Positions 10,045-21,702 of a stretch of 64,000 nt of DNA are shown here, piece after piece. The translations under genes and the position numbers were made by a program. Below the pieces are notes generated by a model. The model was given only the letters and a program-made list of their open reading frames with translations. It was not told where the DNA came from and made no database searches. The DNA is from Coix lacryma-jobi var. lacryma-jobi (Eukaryota; Streptophyta; Magnoliopsida; Poales; Poaceae). Positions within the stretch are counted from its first letter, which is position 1; every line of letters starts with the position of its first letter. The stretch covers positions 94,958,177 through 95,022,176 of the forward strand of contig CM019827.1 in the NCBI GenBank assembly GCA_009763385.1, written 5' to 3'.

Positions 10045-10820
10045 TGCGCAGAGAGGGCGATTTCAGTCGCCTTCTCCCCAAATCTCTCCAAATTCAATCC
10101 AAATCAAAATCCCACATTCCCAAACTTGGAGAAGATGATCACGAGGTAGTTGGGAGACTATCCCCAAGAAATCATCCACTCAAATCGATTCAATCACCGG
10201 GAAATCGAAAGGGGAAGATCAAGAACGAAAAAGCGCCACGAAAACGAAATCAACCCGATCTACTTATTCGTGAGGTGCTAGATGAATTCCTTCGGTGAAA
10301 ATGATCTCCTCACTATAAAGAACAAGTTGATTCAAGCGGATTTCGCAAAGACGCACTAGAGAGGGAGATCGAGTGACGGGAAAATCACGAAGAAACGAAG
10401 AACGCGAAGAACATGAACCAAAACGCGAATCAACACATCGATCTGCAACCATGTGGCTACCACACGCTACAACAGTGAGGTTACGGCCTCACTTCCTCAA
10501 AATCTCCAGTACACAGAGCTATGGTTCTCTGCGGATCTTAGCTAGCTACAGCAGGGGATTGGGAGAGCAGGAAACCCTAGAGGCAAAGAGCAAATGACTG
10601 AGATGAATGGGGAGGTGGGTGTCTCCCCTACTTATCCTAATTCTAACTATTCCTAATTCCCACTCTACCCCTAACTACTTACAGAGCGAACCAGCTAAAC
10701 CCTAGGGTTATTCTGGACCAACTCATGGTAGGTGGTGATCTGACGGCCACGCCCGCACAACTCGTAGCGTTGCCTCAACGCAACCTCCCGATTGCCGCCA
10801 CGTGCCGCCCTCGCTCTGCA

Positions 10821-11015
10821 CCCCCGGTTTGGTGCCCAAACCGGGAAACTAGCCTTCACAGCCAACCCCCGGTTTTGAGGCCCAAACCGGAAAACCAGCC
10901 GACCAGCACCTGAGTTTTGTGGCCCAAACTCAGCAAACCCGCAGCACCCAGGTTTGAGGCCCAAACCTGGAAACCGTCCACTCGATGGTTTTTCTCTGGC
11001 TCTACCACCAAACCA
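10821..11015 (-). repeat. Row of short hairpins in the Sirevirus LTR
   Basis: Four consecutive inverted repeats about 40 bp apart, each with a 7-8 bp stem and a 7-8 nt loop related to GAGGCCC: stems at 10823-10830/10838-10845 (CCCGGTTT), 10869-10875/10884-10890 (CCGGTTT), 10910-10917/10926-10933 (CTGAGTTT) and 10948-10955/10963-10970 (CCAGGTTT), all perfectly paired. A weaker fifth (TGGTTT/AAACCA) follows at 10986-11015. The outer stem bases differ between units yet still pair. Confidence 0.82.
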
Positions 11016-11306
11016 AAGCTGTAGATGGGATGCACCGCCCGTGCTCCCCGTCCACCCGCAAGTCTTCTCTCGTCGATGTCCCAGGCTGTCAACCACCACA
11101 ACTGATCCTCAGGCCACCGGTCCCCCAGTCCAAGCCTCACGTCCGCCCTTCGCAACTGTCGGTCCCTCGGCACGGCACGTCTCTACTTGACCTTCACCTT
11201 GCCTTTGATCACTGTATCCGTGCTCGACACCTGCACAACACAAGCCAAAGAACATGGCATTATCCCAGTTGACAATCACTCATCACCCAGAGACTCGGCA
11301 TACACC

Positions 11307-12843
11307 CATGTATCCGCAATCTCCCCCTTGATGAGTGCATGTCAACTACCAAAACAAATCATAATGGAATGGAAGAAGGAAGGAAGAAGGAGAGAGAACT
11401 CGACCAAATGACCCAAAAGCATAGCAAAGCCGAAGAAGGTCAAGTGGAAAGAGCAAGACAACTTGGTCCCCAAAGACATGGGAACGGCTCGACGCGAGAA
11501 AACTTGATACCAATTGAAGAATCAACTGAAAATCAAGCAAAACAGAGCTAGCCTCAAGAAGAGGCAGAACGGGCTCAACACCGCTAGCGAAGAAGCTCGA
11601 ATACCAACTATTACCAACTCAAAAACCAAAAGAGTTCGATACCAATTGAGGAGCTGAAAAACCAAGTGAGGTGCTGAAAATGTTGCTAGTCCCTCAAGAA
11701 AGAGGCAAAGGCTCAACACAACTAGCAAACCCCCCTCAAATAGTGCACACAACACAGGAACACATGATTTGTCAGTATTTTCTCCCCCTTAGTTGAAAAT
11801 GCACCAGCAAGGAAATGTGCACAAAAACACTCAAATTTCTCCCCTTGACAGAAAATCTCCCTTCAAAGATGCATATGAGGTAAAATGCAAGTTAGCAACT
11901 TCAGGAATATAATCAAAAGAGTGCAAGGATGCTCTACATAGCTCTGATCTGATGACTCAACAATATCCATAAGAAGCTAGCAAAGGCTCAAACTGATCAC
12001 CAAAAATGAAATATGAACGTGAGAGCAGAAGGAGCAGTTTTCAGCCAAAAAAGGTATTCACCTTCGAAAAAGCACGAGACATGTATAGACAGGAAGTCAA
12101 CAAGTGCTAATCATGTATACAAGGTGAACTACCCCTAGCGCAGTTCAATCATCATGCTATAGAATAAAACATAGACTTGTGTATCCAAATTTTATCGGAG
12201 TTGCAGCGGTTAATTTACAAAAGTTTAAATTTCAGCATGCGATTGCGAGAGGTTGAAAGCTTGTCATTGCCTAACTTTTCAACTGTGCGAAGCCTATGCA
12301 GAAGCAATCAGAAGCTTAAAGCAACAGTTTCGGTCATACACTACACAGCTCAAGTTTAACTCAAAGTGCAATGAGAAACAATCTCGAAGCTGTGATGTGG
12401 TGACAAGCAATCCCATCTCGATCTTTCCAATTCACTAACTTGGTTCAGATTTTAAATAGAATATGAACATACAAAGCCAAGTGAGTGACTCAACACTAGA
12501 GACATAGCAACCTAGCATATATGAAGAGCACAAGTGATTTCTACACATTCTACACATGCTAGTTGCATATCTCAATGGTGAATATTTGCAAGTTTTAAGT
12601 TCATTATTCAGATTCACCATTCATAAAATAGCTCCGCTCACAACATGTAACAGTGATCAGAAGGAGCATAAGCTACAACATCAACATAAAGCATCAGAGT
12701 AAAGACTATACAGAGCATAGTTACATTCTTCAGATTATATACATGAAGCTCTGAATGTAAATATGCAAGATGAAATGCAAGAAGAAACCAATTGAAAGAC
12801 ACAAAGTCAGTGTATGATACACGAGTCAAAATGTTTCCCCCAT
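11307..12843 (-). other. Sirevirus-1 region between RNase H and the 3' LTR
   Basis: No credible ORF. Contains repeated purine tracts on the minus strand: AAGGGGGAGAT next to the LTR, AAGGGGGAGAAA at about 11780-11793 and AAGGGGAGAAA at about 11838-11848. Multiple PPTs before the 3' LTR are a described Sirevirus trait. A related, shorter stretch follows RNase H in Sirevirus-2. Confidence 0.65.
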
Positions 12844-13480
12844 CTAAAAGAGGAAACACACAACAAGCTCACCTCTCAACCTAGCAAAAGTTTGATTGGT
12901 CCAAAGGCTTGGTGAAAATATCAGCCAACTGATGATGAGTATCGACATGGCGAAGGTCGACATCACCCTTCTCATAGTGGTCTCGCAGAAATGAAAGCGC
13001 ACATCAATGTGTTTGGTCTTGGAGTGCAGCATGGGGTTCTTAGCAACGCTAATCGCACTCGTGCTGTCACAAAGCAAGGAACACGAGAAAAGCTCGACCA
13101 AAATCACGAAAGTGGCCATCATCCAAAGTAACTAGGAACAGCAGCTAGCCGCAGCAACATACTCAGCCTCCATGGTAGACTGGGCGACACTAGACTGCTT
13201 GCGAGAAGACCACGATACAAGAGAAGAACAATAAACTGGCAAGTCCCAGAAGTGGACTTGCAATCAATGCGACATCCAGCAAATCAGCATCAGAATAACC
13301 GCAAAGAGAAAGAGTGGAGGAAGCAGAATACCAAATCCCAAATTCTGGAGTGAAGGATAAGTACCTCATAATGCGCTTGACCGCCTGACGTGCGAAGTGC
13401 GTGGCGACGACTGAAATCGCGCGTAGAGACACACCGCGAACTGAATGTCCGGGCGTGTCACCGTCAGGTACAGCAGCGAC
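12844..13480 (-). pseudogene. Sirevirus-1 RNase H
   Basis: Copia-type RNase H in two or three frames. The upstream part has FARQAVKRIMRYLSFTPEFG and a GYSDADL segment with acidic residues. The downstream part has CDSTSAISVAKNPMLHSKTK and HIDVRFHF, then a LTNQTFARLRGEL end. Frameshifts separate the blocks. It would degrade genomic RNA during cDNA synthesis. Confidence 0.85.
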
Positions 13481-13484
13481 CCGA

Positions 13485-14460
13485 TCATTTCCGGTACTCC
13501 TTCTGGTCCACAACTTCTCCATCCACACCCGCATCCATGGCCGTCGTGGTCGACATGGGTGTTGGAAGAGGCTTGGCCTCACCCATATCGAATTTCTTCA
13601 GAATATCCTTGGTATACTTACCCTGGTGCACAAACGTTCCCTCTCGAGATTGCTTGATTTGCAATCCGAGGAAAAACGTCAACTCGCCCATCATGCTCAT
13701 CTCAAATTCCCTGCTCATAGTATCTGCAAACTTGGCAACCAAAGCGTGAGAAGAACCACCGAAAATGATATCATCCACGTAAATTGGGACCAAGAGAGTA
13801 TCAGTGCCTTGCTTGAGGAGGAAAAGCGTTTTATCTACACATCCCATTTTAAAACCCTTAGCAAGCAAAAAGGTTTTTAACCTATCATACCAGGCTCTAG
13901 GGGCTTGTTTCAAACCATACAATGCTTTGTGAAGTTTAAAAACATGGTTTTGGAAACTTGGGATTTTCGAAACTGGGGGGTTCTCACATATACTTCCTCT
14001 TCTATGTAGTCTTTAAGAAGGCACTCTTGACATCCATTTGAAAAAGTTTGAAACCTTGGATGCAGCAAAAGCCAAGATACCAATATCCTAATGCCTCCAA
14101 CAGCTACGAGCAAACGTCTCCTCATAGTCTATCCCCTCCTTCTGACTATACCCCTGGGCTACAAGTCGGGCCTTGTTTCTCACTACATGGCCATCCTCTC
14201 CTTGTTTGTTTTTGAAAACCCATTTGTCCCAATTGGGTGACACTCAGAGGGAGGAGAAACTAGAACCCAAACCCGATTTCTTTCAATATTTTCCAACTCC
14301 TCATGCATGGCATTGACCCAATCTGGATCCGTCAAAGCATGTCCAACATCTCGGGGTTCAAAATCAGCAACAAATGTAGAATGAGCAAAGTGAGAGATAT
14401 GTTGTGACCTTGACCGAGTGACGCGTTCGCCGATGCTGCCGATCATCTGCTGAGGCGGGT
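13485..14460 (-). pseudogene. Sirevirus-1 reverse transcriptase
   Basis: Copia RT (RVT_2) in several frames: DWVNAMHEELENIERNRVW opening the domain, then a broken middle, MYGLKQAPRAWYDRLK, an intact YVDD catalytic box at about 13770-13781 in the context IYVDDIIFGGSS, and FFLGLQIKQ. Breaks occur near 14180 and 13920. The catalytic Asp pair is retained, but the protein cannot be made whole from this copy. Confidence 0.9.
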
Positions 14461-14559
14461 GTTGACGCTGAATGTGACGTGGCGCCTCCGAGCCGAAGTG
14501 GCCTCCCCCTCAACAGCAGCTGGTGCCTCCTCGAGTACAAAAGGTACCGCTCGAAGTGC

Positions 14560-15630
14560 CGGATCCCACGGCCCCCAAGTCGAAGAAGAGGGATCGGGGC
14601 CGTGAGTCGTAGTAGAAGGCGCTCTTTGCGGCACAGCAGGTGGAGGAGGTGCTGGGTCATCCATCCCTTCAGCACCTTCTTCTTCATCATCGAAAAGAGG
14701 CTCGCCAACCTCATGATCACCTGCATGCTCAAAACGAGAAGAAGGACAAACCATGGTCTCGTCGAAGGTGACATCGGATGTCTCCATGACTCGGTTAGTG
14801 TCAAGGTTAAGTACTCGATAAGCACAAGTATGAGTGCCATAACCCAAAAACACACCGTCAGAAGAACGAGACTCAAACTTGTCCATGTTGCCCTTTTTGA
14901 GTATAAAACAATGGCAACCGAAAACTCTAAAATAACTCACTTTGGGCAGTTTTCCAAAACAACTCATAAGAAGTCTTTTTCAGGAAAGCTCGGAGAAAAA
15001 TGCGATTGGAAATGTAGCAAGCAGTGCTCATAGCTTTGGCCCAATATCGCCTAGGAGTCCTATGCTCATCGAGCATCGTCCTGGCCATCTCTACAAGGGT
15101 CCGATTCTTCCTTTCTACAACACCATTCTGTGGCGGTGTGTAGGGGAAGAAAACTGATGCTCTAAACCCAAAGAGTTACAAAACTTCTCAAATCCGAATT
15201 CTTGAATTCGGAACCATTATCACTCCTAATAGCTCGCATTGAGTTCAAAGGGAACTCATTCTGAAGACGCAAAATCAGATTGCGAGCAAAGGAGAAAGTC
15301 TCAGTTTTCTCAGCTAAAAAGAAAACCCACGAATATCTCGAAAAGTCGTCAACAACAACAAGCACATACCACTTCCCCCCAACCAAGCTTACCCGAGCCG
15401 GCCAACAAGGTCCATGTGCAAAAGCTCTCCAGGGCGCTTGGTCATGACCTGACTCACTAGATGGTGGGGAGCGGCAACCATCTTCCCATGTCTACAAGAA
15501 TAGCAAACAAGATCCTTCTCCATGGATAACTTGGGCAATCCTCGGATTAGGCCAAGTGAACTAAGTCTTGCAAGCAAGTCGAAGCTCAAATGTCCTAGTC
15601 TCCTATGCCACTTCCAAAGATGAGAGGAGG
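14560..15630 (-). pseudogene. Sirevirus-1 integrase
   Basis: Starts with the pre-integrase zinc region (WHRRLGHLSF ... LVCYSCRHGK, His and Cys pairs), then the catalytic core: MDLVG, YVLVVVDDFSRYSW, IRSDNGSEF. The C-terminal region has SYFRVFGCHCFILKKGN and DGVFLGYG. Frameshifts occur around 15389 and 15165-14967. An acidic, Pro-rich linker (DDEEEGAEGMDDPAPPPP) precedes RT. It would splice cDNA ends into the host chromosome. Confidence 0.88.
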
Positions 15631-15639
15631 AAGGTCCAG

Positions 15640-16003
15640 CCAAAAGACAACGAGAAACTCCAAATGACTCCGAGAAATCCGCACGAAAGACATTTCCAAA
15701 GGGCGAAATCCCACAAACCCGATTGCCCTGAGGATCCAAAATACGACTGAGATTCGGTTTAAAACGAATCTCATAGTCGTCATCAAAGAGTTGCGAAATA
15801 GAAAGAAGGTTAAAATGCAAGTTAGAAACAAGAGCAACATCGCGCAACACAAAGTGCTCATTAACTCGCACTAACCCATGAGACAATACTCTACCTTTGC
15901 TATTGTCGTCGAAGGTGATAAACTCCTTTCCGGCGACCGGACTAAGGCTGCAGAACCACTTGGCGTTTCCGGTCATGTGCCTCGAGCAACCGGAATCCAC
16001 CAA
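15640..16003 (-). CDS. Sirevirus-1 aspartic protease domain
   Basis: Opens MVDSGCSRHMTGN with the catalytic Asp-Ser-Gly of retropepsins, and continues open into the pre-integrase region (LLSISQLFDDDYEIRF, SRILDPQGN). Length fits a copia protease. It is part of the polyprotein, so the first Met is not a true start. Cleaves Gag-Pol. Confidence 0.85.
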
Positions 16004-16007
16004 CCAA

Positions 16008-17152
16008 ACGTTCTCTAATCGTTTTACCTACATCAATGAAAAGACATAGGGTGAGCATACGGTCCAACACTAGGGTTAGTGAAGTAAGGGGAATACCAGT
16101 GTTGGGCCGACTGCTCAAAAGAACGGTTAGCAGAAAAACCATTCCTAGCACGCCTACGGGAAGAGCGATCACCACGTTGAGGAAAACGTGGTCCGCTAAG
16201 GGAGGAGCGTCCATCGCGATACTCAAAACGCGGTGGGGGAAAACGCTCAACTACAAAGACACCACCACGGGTCCATAGCCCACAACTGCAGGCTCCCGCC
16301 GGGCACGCTCTCTACGCGGCCTAGGCCTAGGAACTTGAGGTTTTGGACCTCTAGGCCTAGCAGCACGCCTCTGAACATTTGGCACATATACATCATGGAA
16401 AGGATGGTACATGTCTGTGTTGTTCATCTCCTTTGCACGGCGCGCCTCTCTCTTGCGCCGAAAGCAAAACTCACTCAAGTGACCATCTCTCCCACAGTGC
16501 TCACAATGGTACCTCATCGCTCTCAAAGGGGGTTGTTGGTACTCACGGTAGTGGGTGTGGATCACTTTGCCCTTCTGTGGCATAAGCTCCTCCTGGATGG
16601 GTGGCATGGTGTCCAGCTTGTTCTTGAGGTGGTTTGGTTTGGGAGCCCATGATTGTTTCTTGGGTGGAGCTCTTGGAGGCTCAACAAAGACCCCATCCTT
16701 GGTGTTAGGCTTGAGAGGCTCTTTGGGTGGAAGCTTGGTAAGTTTGGAAGTAGTGGTGGAGTTGGGCTTCTCACATGGGTTAAGACCACTCGACTCTCCA
16801 ATCTTGCCGAAAGATGAAACATCAACACCCGGAGCAAAACCTACACTAGACCTCCAGCAGCTCGCTTGAATTGGGAGATCATCATCCCGAGCTGTGGCTC
16901 ACCTCTAGACACCCATGACAAGATGGTCTGAAGGTATGTATTTTCCTCCTCGGTTTGCACCTTGTCATGCTTCACATTAGCGATCTCCATCTCCAAACCC
17001 TCACAGAGAACACACCTAGCCACACATGTGCTACATGAGTTGGCCTCTTCAAGAGACACAATCTTGGCATTCTTCTCTGCCAACTCAGATTGCGAGCCCG
17101 CACAGGACTTGCACGCACCCAACAACGATGATCTAGCCTTCAGCTCATCCAC
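16008..17152 (-). pseudogene. Sirevirus-1 gag-protease linker with a second zinc knuckle
   Basis: Continuation of Gag after a stop at about 17153. The first block (17152 to 16841) is a Cys-bearing coiled-coil-like stretch (LLGACKSCAG, CVARCVLCEGLEME). The block 16607 to 16251 has a complete CCHC knuckle, CEHCGRDGHLSEFC, followed by an Arg-rich tail (RRKREARRAKEM). This second knuckle is separate from the damaged one in the main gag segment. It would bind RNA. Several frame breaks. Confidence 0.75.
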
Positions 17153-18648
17153 CTATCCTACCAACACAGCATACTTGCTTCTCAAAGTGAGAAGGTCAGT
17201 CATGTGTGTGGTGCACATCTCACACTCCTCCTCATCGGTAACAACTACGGTGGACTTGACAGATTCAAGTTCCTTCACCGTATCCTCCCACTTCTGCCTA
17301 AACTCCTTGCGCTCTCTAGCGGCACGCCTAAGCAACTTATCCTGACTAAGGAGCACGGCAGTAAGCTTCTCGACCTCAGCAAAAAGCTCATCGGGGGTTT
17401 GAGATACCTGGGAGGTGTCGTCGTCGTCGTCGTTCCGAGGAGTGTCCACCAGCTCGCCGTCAATCTCCTTGCCGAGGGCCATGGTGCAGAAGCCGCCGTC
17501 GTCGGCGAAGAAGCAGAGGCCGTTCAGCTTGTCCTCGATCCTCTTCTTCTTCTCGGACTCATCGTCGCTTGAGCCAGCGGAGTCATCATCCGAGTCGTCG
17601 ACATCGCTGAGCGTGGCGAAGAAAGCACGCTGCTCAGCCTGGGCCTTCTCCAAGTACTTCGTCTTGATGTACTCCTTGTCGAAGCCGCCCTTCCGCTTGT
17701 GCTTCGCGGGGACGTACTTCTCCTTGCGCTTGCCGGAGTCGTACTTGTGCCCATGATCCGCCTTGCCGAAGGTCTGCTTCTTCTTCTTCAGGCAATTGGC
17801 GATGAAGTGGTTGGGGTCGCCGCACTCAAACAATCCCGAGCGTCCTCCTCCGTGGCGACGGTTCATGCGGTTGTTGTGGAACCGCGAGAACCGGTTGGCG
17901 AGCAATGCCAACTCGTCATCCCCCATGAACTTCAGCTGCTCCTCTGTGATAGAAAGAAGAGAAGATAGTGCAAATCCTCCAGAGGGGTTAGCAGAAGAGC
18001 CAGAAATCAAAGCCATCGACAGGCTAGAAGGATTTTCATAAGAAGCCCTCGCCATGGCTTCAATCTCACTGGACTTGAGCTTACTGAAGAGCTCGTCGCA
18101 CGTGAGGGTCTCATAGTTAGGCGATTCGATGATCGCTTGAACCTTGGAATCCCACACCGATCGATCAAGAGTATGCAAAAGCTTCAAAGCTCTCTCATGA
18201 TCATCGAAAGGCAACAGCTCCTTGTTAGCCCTCATCCTGTTGACAATCACCTAAGAGCGAGCGAATAAACTTTCTATGCTCTCGCCAGGCAAATGTCAAA
18301 GTTCTCATACTCTGGCTTGAACGACTCGTAGAGACGGGTTTTGACTTGAGAGGTTCCCTCATGGAAACGCATGAGGGTAGCCCAAATCTCCCGAGCCGTA
18401 GCGAGGTGAGAAACGCGGTCAAACTCAAACATGCTCAAACAGAAAAGAGCATTACGAGCTCGGCTATTGGCATCGTGCTCATCGATCTGACGCTGAGTAA
18501 CACGAGCAGCCAAGACCACGTAATCGGTAGAGTTGCAAATATCCCAGATGGAAGCACCAATACTCTGCAGATAGGCCCACATGCGTATCTTCCAATATGC
18601 ATAGTTCGTCCCATCAAAGAACGGTGGTTTGCCCACGCCGCGATCCAT
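17153..18648 (-). pseudogene. Sirevirus-1 gag
   Basis: Start MDRGVGKPPFFDGTNYAYWK, typical of copia Gag (UBN2 type). The frame is lost near 18290 by a one-base deletion, judged by comparison with Sirevirus-2, and a TAG lies at about 18252 where Sirevirus-2 has CAG. The second block (18250 to 17153, 365 residues) holds VNRMRANKELLPFDDHER, DELFSKLKSSEIEAM, a zinc knuckle (LFECGDPNHFIANC) whose first Cys is replaced by Leu, a basic stretch, and an acidic C-terminal part. Gag forms the particle and packages RNA. Pseudogene. Confidence 0.88.
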
Positions 18649-18697
18649 GTCGCCTTCTGTGGATCTGGAACCGGCTAAGGTGGAAGATCTTTAACCC

Positions 18698-18709
18698 GCT
18701 CTGATACCA
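18698..18709 (-). other. Primer-binding site of Sirevirus-1
   Basis: TGGTATCAGAGC on the minus strand, two bases from the 5' LTR: complementary to the 3' end of initiator Met tRNA, the usual copia primer. Confidence 0.92.
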
Positions 18710-18711
18710 AT

Positions 18712-20638
18712 TGAAGGACTGAGAAAGCACTAGCAAGGCGACCAGAGGGGGGTGAATGGGAGCCACAAAAATTTCTCTCGAAACTTTGGCCAAATGTCCC
18801 AAAATCAACCCCGGAAAACTTCAACCAAAACCATGATGCCCACGACCCTTGGAAGAGGGTTGATCCCTAGGATCACAGCGAGGCACCACAAAGCGATAGC
18901 AAATCAAATGTCAAAAGCACCAAGACAAGTTCGACCCTCAAAAACCAAGTCCCAAACGTAGACAGACGGCTACGTTGAGAAACTCCTAAATACCTATGCT
19001 AACAAGTAGCAAAGATACCTAGAGAGGTTCCTTGATCAACTCTAGGGCCAAACAGGAAGTCCGGAAACCAAGCGAACAAGTCAGGAGAGCAAACGCACTA
19101 AACCGGAGGCTTCAGCCAAATCCCGGACTGTCCGGCAGTACGGTCGCGGACTGTCTGCCCAGTGGCGGACTGTCCGGGCTCAGTTGGCAGAGTATCCGCC
19201 GGCCAAAAGAGCAAAACCGCAATGCTGCTGAAGTCCCTTGGATAGTTCCCGGGCTGTCCGCGAAAACCAACGGCGGACTGTCCGCCGGTCAAACTTCGGT
19301 ACTGTTCACCGAGACAAACAGCCACTTCTCGGCTGAGTCCCGACGCGCGGACTGTCTGCGAATGCGCCGAGAGGGCGATTTCAATCGCCTTCTCCCCAAA
19401 TCTCTCCAAATTTGATCCAAATCAAAATCCCACGTTCCCAAACTTGGAGAAGATGATCACGGGGTAGTGGGGAGACTATCCCAAATAAATCATCCGCTTA
19501 AATCGATTCAATCACCAGGAAATCTAAAGAGGAAGATCAAGAACGAAAAAGCGCCATGAAAACAAAATCAACCCGATCTACTTGTTCGTGGGGAGCTAGA
19601 TGAATTCCTTCGGTGGAAATGATATCCTCACTATAAAGAACAAGTTGATTCAAGCGGATTTCGCAAAGACACACTAGAGAGGGAGATCGAGTGACAGGAA
19701 AATCGCGAAGAAACAAAGAACGCGAAGAACACGAACCAAAACGCGAATCAACACATCGATCTGCAACCGTGTGGCTACCACATGCTACAACAGTGAGGTT
19801 ACGGCCTCACTTCCTCAAAATCTCCAGTACACAGAGGTATGGTTCTCTGCGGATCTCAGCTAGCTACAGCAGGGGATTGGGAGAGCAGGAAACCCTAGAG
19901 GCAAAGAGCAAATGACTGAGATGAATGGGGAGGTGGGTGTCTCCCCCTACTTATCCTAATTCTAACTATTCCTAATTCCCACTCTACCCTAACTACTTAC
20001 AGAGCGAACCAGCTAAACCCTAGGGTTATTCTGGACCAACTCATGGTAGGTGGTGATCCGACGGCCACGCCCGCACAACTCATAGCGTTGCCTCAACGCA
20101 ACCTCCCGATTGCCGCCACGTGCCGCCCTCGCTCTGCACCCCCGGTTTTTGTGGCCCAAACCGGGAAACCAGCCTTCACAGCCAACCCCAGTTTTGAGGC
20201 CCAAACCGGGAAACCAGCTGACCAGCACCTTAGTTTTGTGCCCAAACTCAGCAAACCCGCAGCACCCAAGTTTTGAGGCCCAAACCTGGAAACCGTCCAC
20301 TCGATGGTTTTTCTCTGGCTCTACCACCAAACCGAAGTTGTAGATGGGATGCACCGCCCGTGCACCCCGTCCACCCGTAAGTCTTCGCTCGTCGATGTCC
20401 CAGGCTGTCAGCCACCACAGCTGATCCTCAGGCCACAGGTGCCTCAGTCCAAGCCTCACGTCCGCCCTTCGCCACTCTCGGTCCCTCGACACGGCACGTC
20501 TCTACTTGACCTTCACCTTGCCTCTGATCACTGTATCCGTGCTCGACACCTGCACAACACAAGCCAAATAACATGCGCATTATCCTAGTTGACAATCACT
20601 CATCACTCAGAGACTCGGCATACACCGATGTATCCGCA
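18712..20638 (-). repeat. 5' LTR of Sirevirus-1
   Basis: Partner of 9382-11318. Holds the palindrome cluster at 19121-19362 and the hairpin row at 20139-20335, where three of the four main stems have acquired a mismatch while the fourth (20141-20148/20158-20165) is perfect. Confidence 0.94.
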
Positions 20639-21243
20639 TCTTTGAACATTTTCTTCGAATGTTTAGCGTCTGTCGCTCGATAGGGTATGGCTTCTACCCA
20701 TTCCGAGACATAATCCATAGCCACAAGAATGTACTCGGCGTCGTAGGATTTAGGAAAGGGGCCCATGAAGTCTATACCCCAAACATCCAACAACTCAACT
20801 TGGAGATTGTTCACGAGAGGCATAGCATCTCAGGCATTTATGTTACCATGCTTTTGGCAACGAGGACAACGTCTCACATAATTCTTTGTGTCCTCGTACA
20901 TTGATGGCCAATAAAAACCACTTTGCCATATTTTAGCATGTGTCCAAAAAGCTCCATAGTGTCCTCCATATTCGGCGGAGTGACATCTATCTATGATTTT
21001 TGCTGCCTCTTCTATGGGGACACATTTTCTCAAGAGTCTATCTGCACAGACCTTATAGAGATATGGTTCATCCCATAGGTGCGTTCTACTTTGATATAGC
21101 AGTTTCTTTTTATTCTCCCCCGGCGGGACATAGCCGGCGACTATAAAATTCACGATGTTTGCATACCAAGGGTTGGTATATGTGACTTTTAAAAGGGTAT
21201 CATCGCGAAGAAAGTCATTTATTGGGAGATTGTCCGAACTACT
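20639..21243 (-). pseudogene. Athila integrase, N-terminal part
   Basis: HHCC zinc domain with H...H (CHSAEYGGHYG), FYWPSMYEDTKNYV and CPRCQKHGN, then the core segment VWGIDFMGPFPKSYD with the first catalytic Asp and YVSEWVEAI. A TGA at about 20827 replaces the Arg codon usually found between NINA and DAMPL (CGA to TGA). The sequence ends at the TCTTT duplication and continues at 9381. The upstream edge is the Tat-like insertion. Confidence 0.88.
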
Positions 21244-21540
21244 TGTTAACACCAGATTTTCGCACGCACGAGGATATGACAAGTGGGCCCAGCTAGCAGA
21301 GAGGAAAGGATTTGACAAGCAATCAGACGGCTATTTGGTCCTCTGGGTTTTGGTGAATACTTGTGCGGTCAGCTATTTTGCAAAGCGGTGGCTCTATTCG
21401 GGAGATGGATATGGCAAGTAAAGCCGACTTGCGACACGTGACGATGAAAGACACCGAAAAGAATAAAAATAGGATTTTGTATCTTTCCAAAGTTTCATTA
21501 TGTAAATCGTAATCCTCTAGGACTCATGTTTCGTCCAGGG

Positions 21541-21547
21541 TATAAAT
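21541..21547 (+). promoter_or_regulatory. TATA box in the Tat-like 5' LTR
   Basis: TATAAAT in a GGGTATAAATGTAAGCC context, about 300 bp from the LTR start. Repeated in the 3' LTR near 29560. Confidence 0.65.
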
Positions 21548-21702
21548 GTAAGCCCTCGACCATTGTAAAATCATTCACAACCATATCAATACAAACTGGG
21601 CCTGTGCCACCTTTGAGTCCTTAGTCGAGTCGTCGAGTTCTTTGAGAGGAATCATCGATCCATCAACCTCCGTAAGTCCCGGCAACCTTGTTATCATGTC
21701 TA

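Larger units (their letters stand above)
9382..11318 (-). repeat. 3' LTR of Sirevirus-1
   Basis: Near-identical to 18712-20638 with scattered substitutions and small indels. Carries the CGGACTGTCCG palindrome cluster (9781-10044) and the hairpin row (10821-11015). Confidence 0.94.
9382..20638 (-). mobile_element. Sirevirus-1: Ty1/copia retrotransposon, SIRE/Maximus type
   Basis: Seen: LTRs of about 1.93 kb, both beginning TGAAGGAC and ending GTATCCGCA on the plus strand; perfect TSD TCTTT at 9377-9381 and 20639-20643; PBS TGGTATCAGAGC next to the right LTR (initiator Met tRNA type); AAGGGGGAGAT purine tract next to the left LTR. Gene order on the minus strand is gag, protease, integrase, RT, RNase H, the copia order. 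Long LTRs with CGGACTGTCCG palindromes and several purine tracts before the 3' LTR are Sirevirus traits. It sits inside the Athila integrase. Frameshifts and stops in gag and pol make it non-autonomous. Confidence 0.94.

Noticed and set aside
10695..11173. Open frames of 100-134 codons in the Sirevirus LTR
   Set aside because: They arise from the repeated GC-rich hairpin units, appear in overlapping frames on both strands, and match no gag or pol domain.
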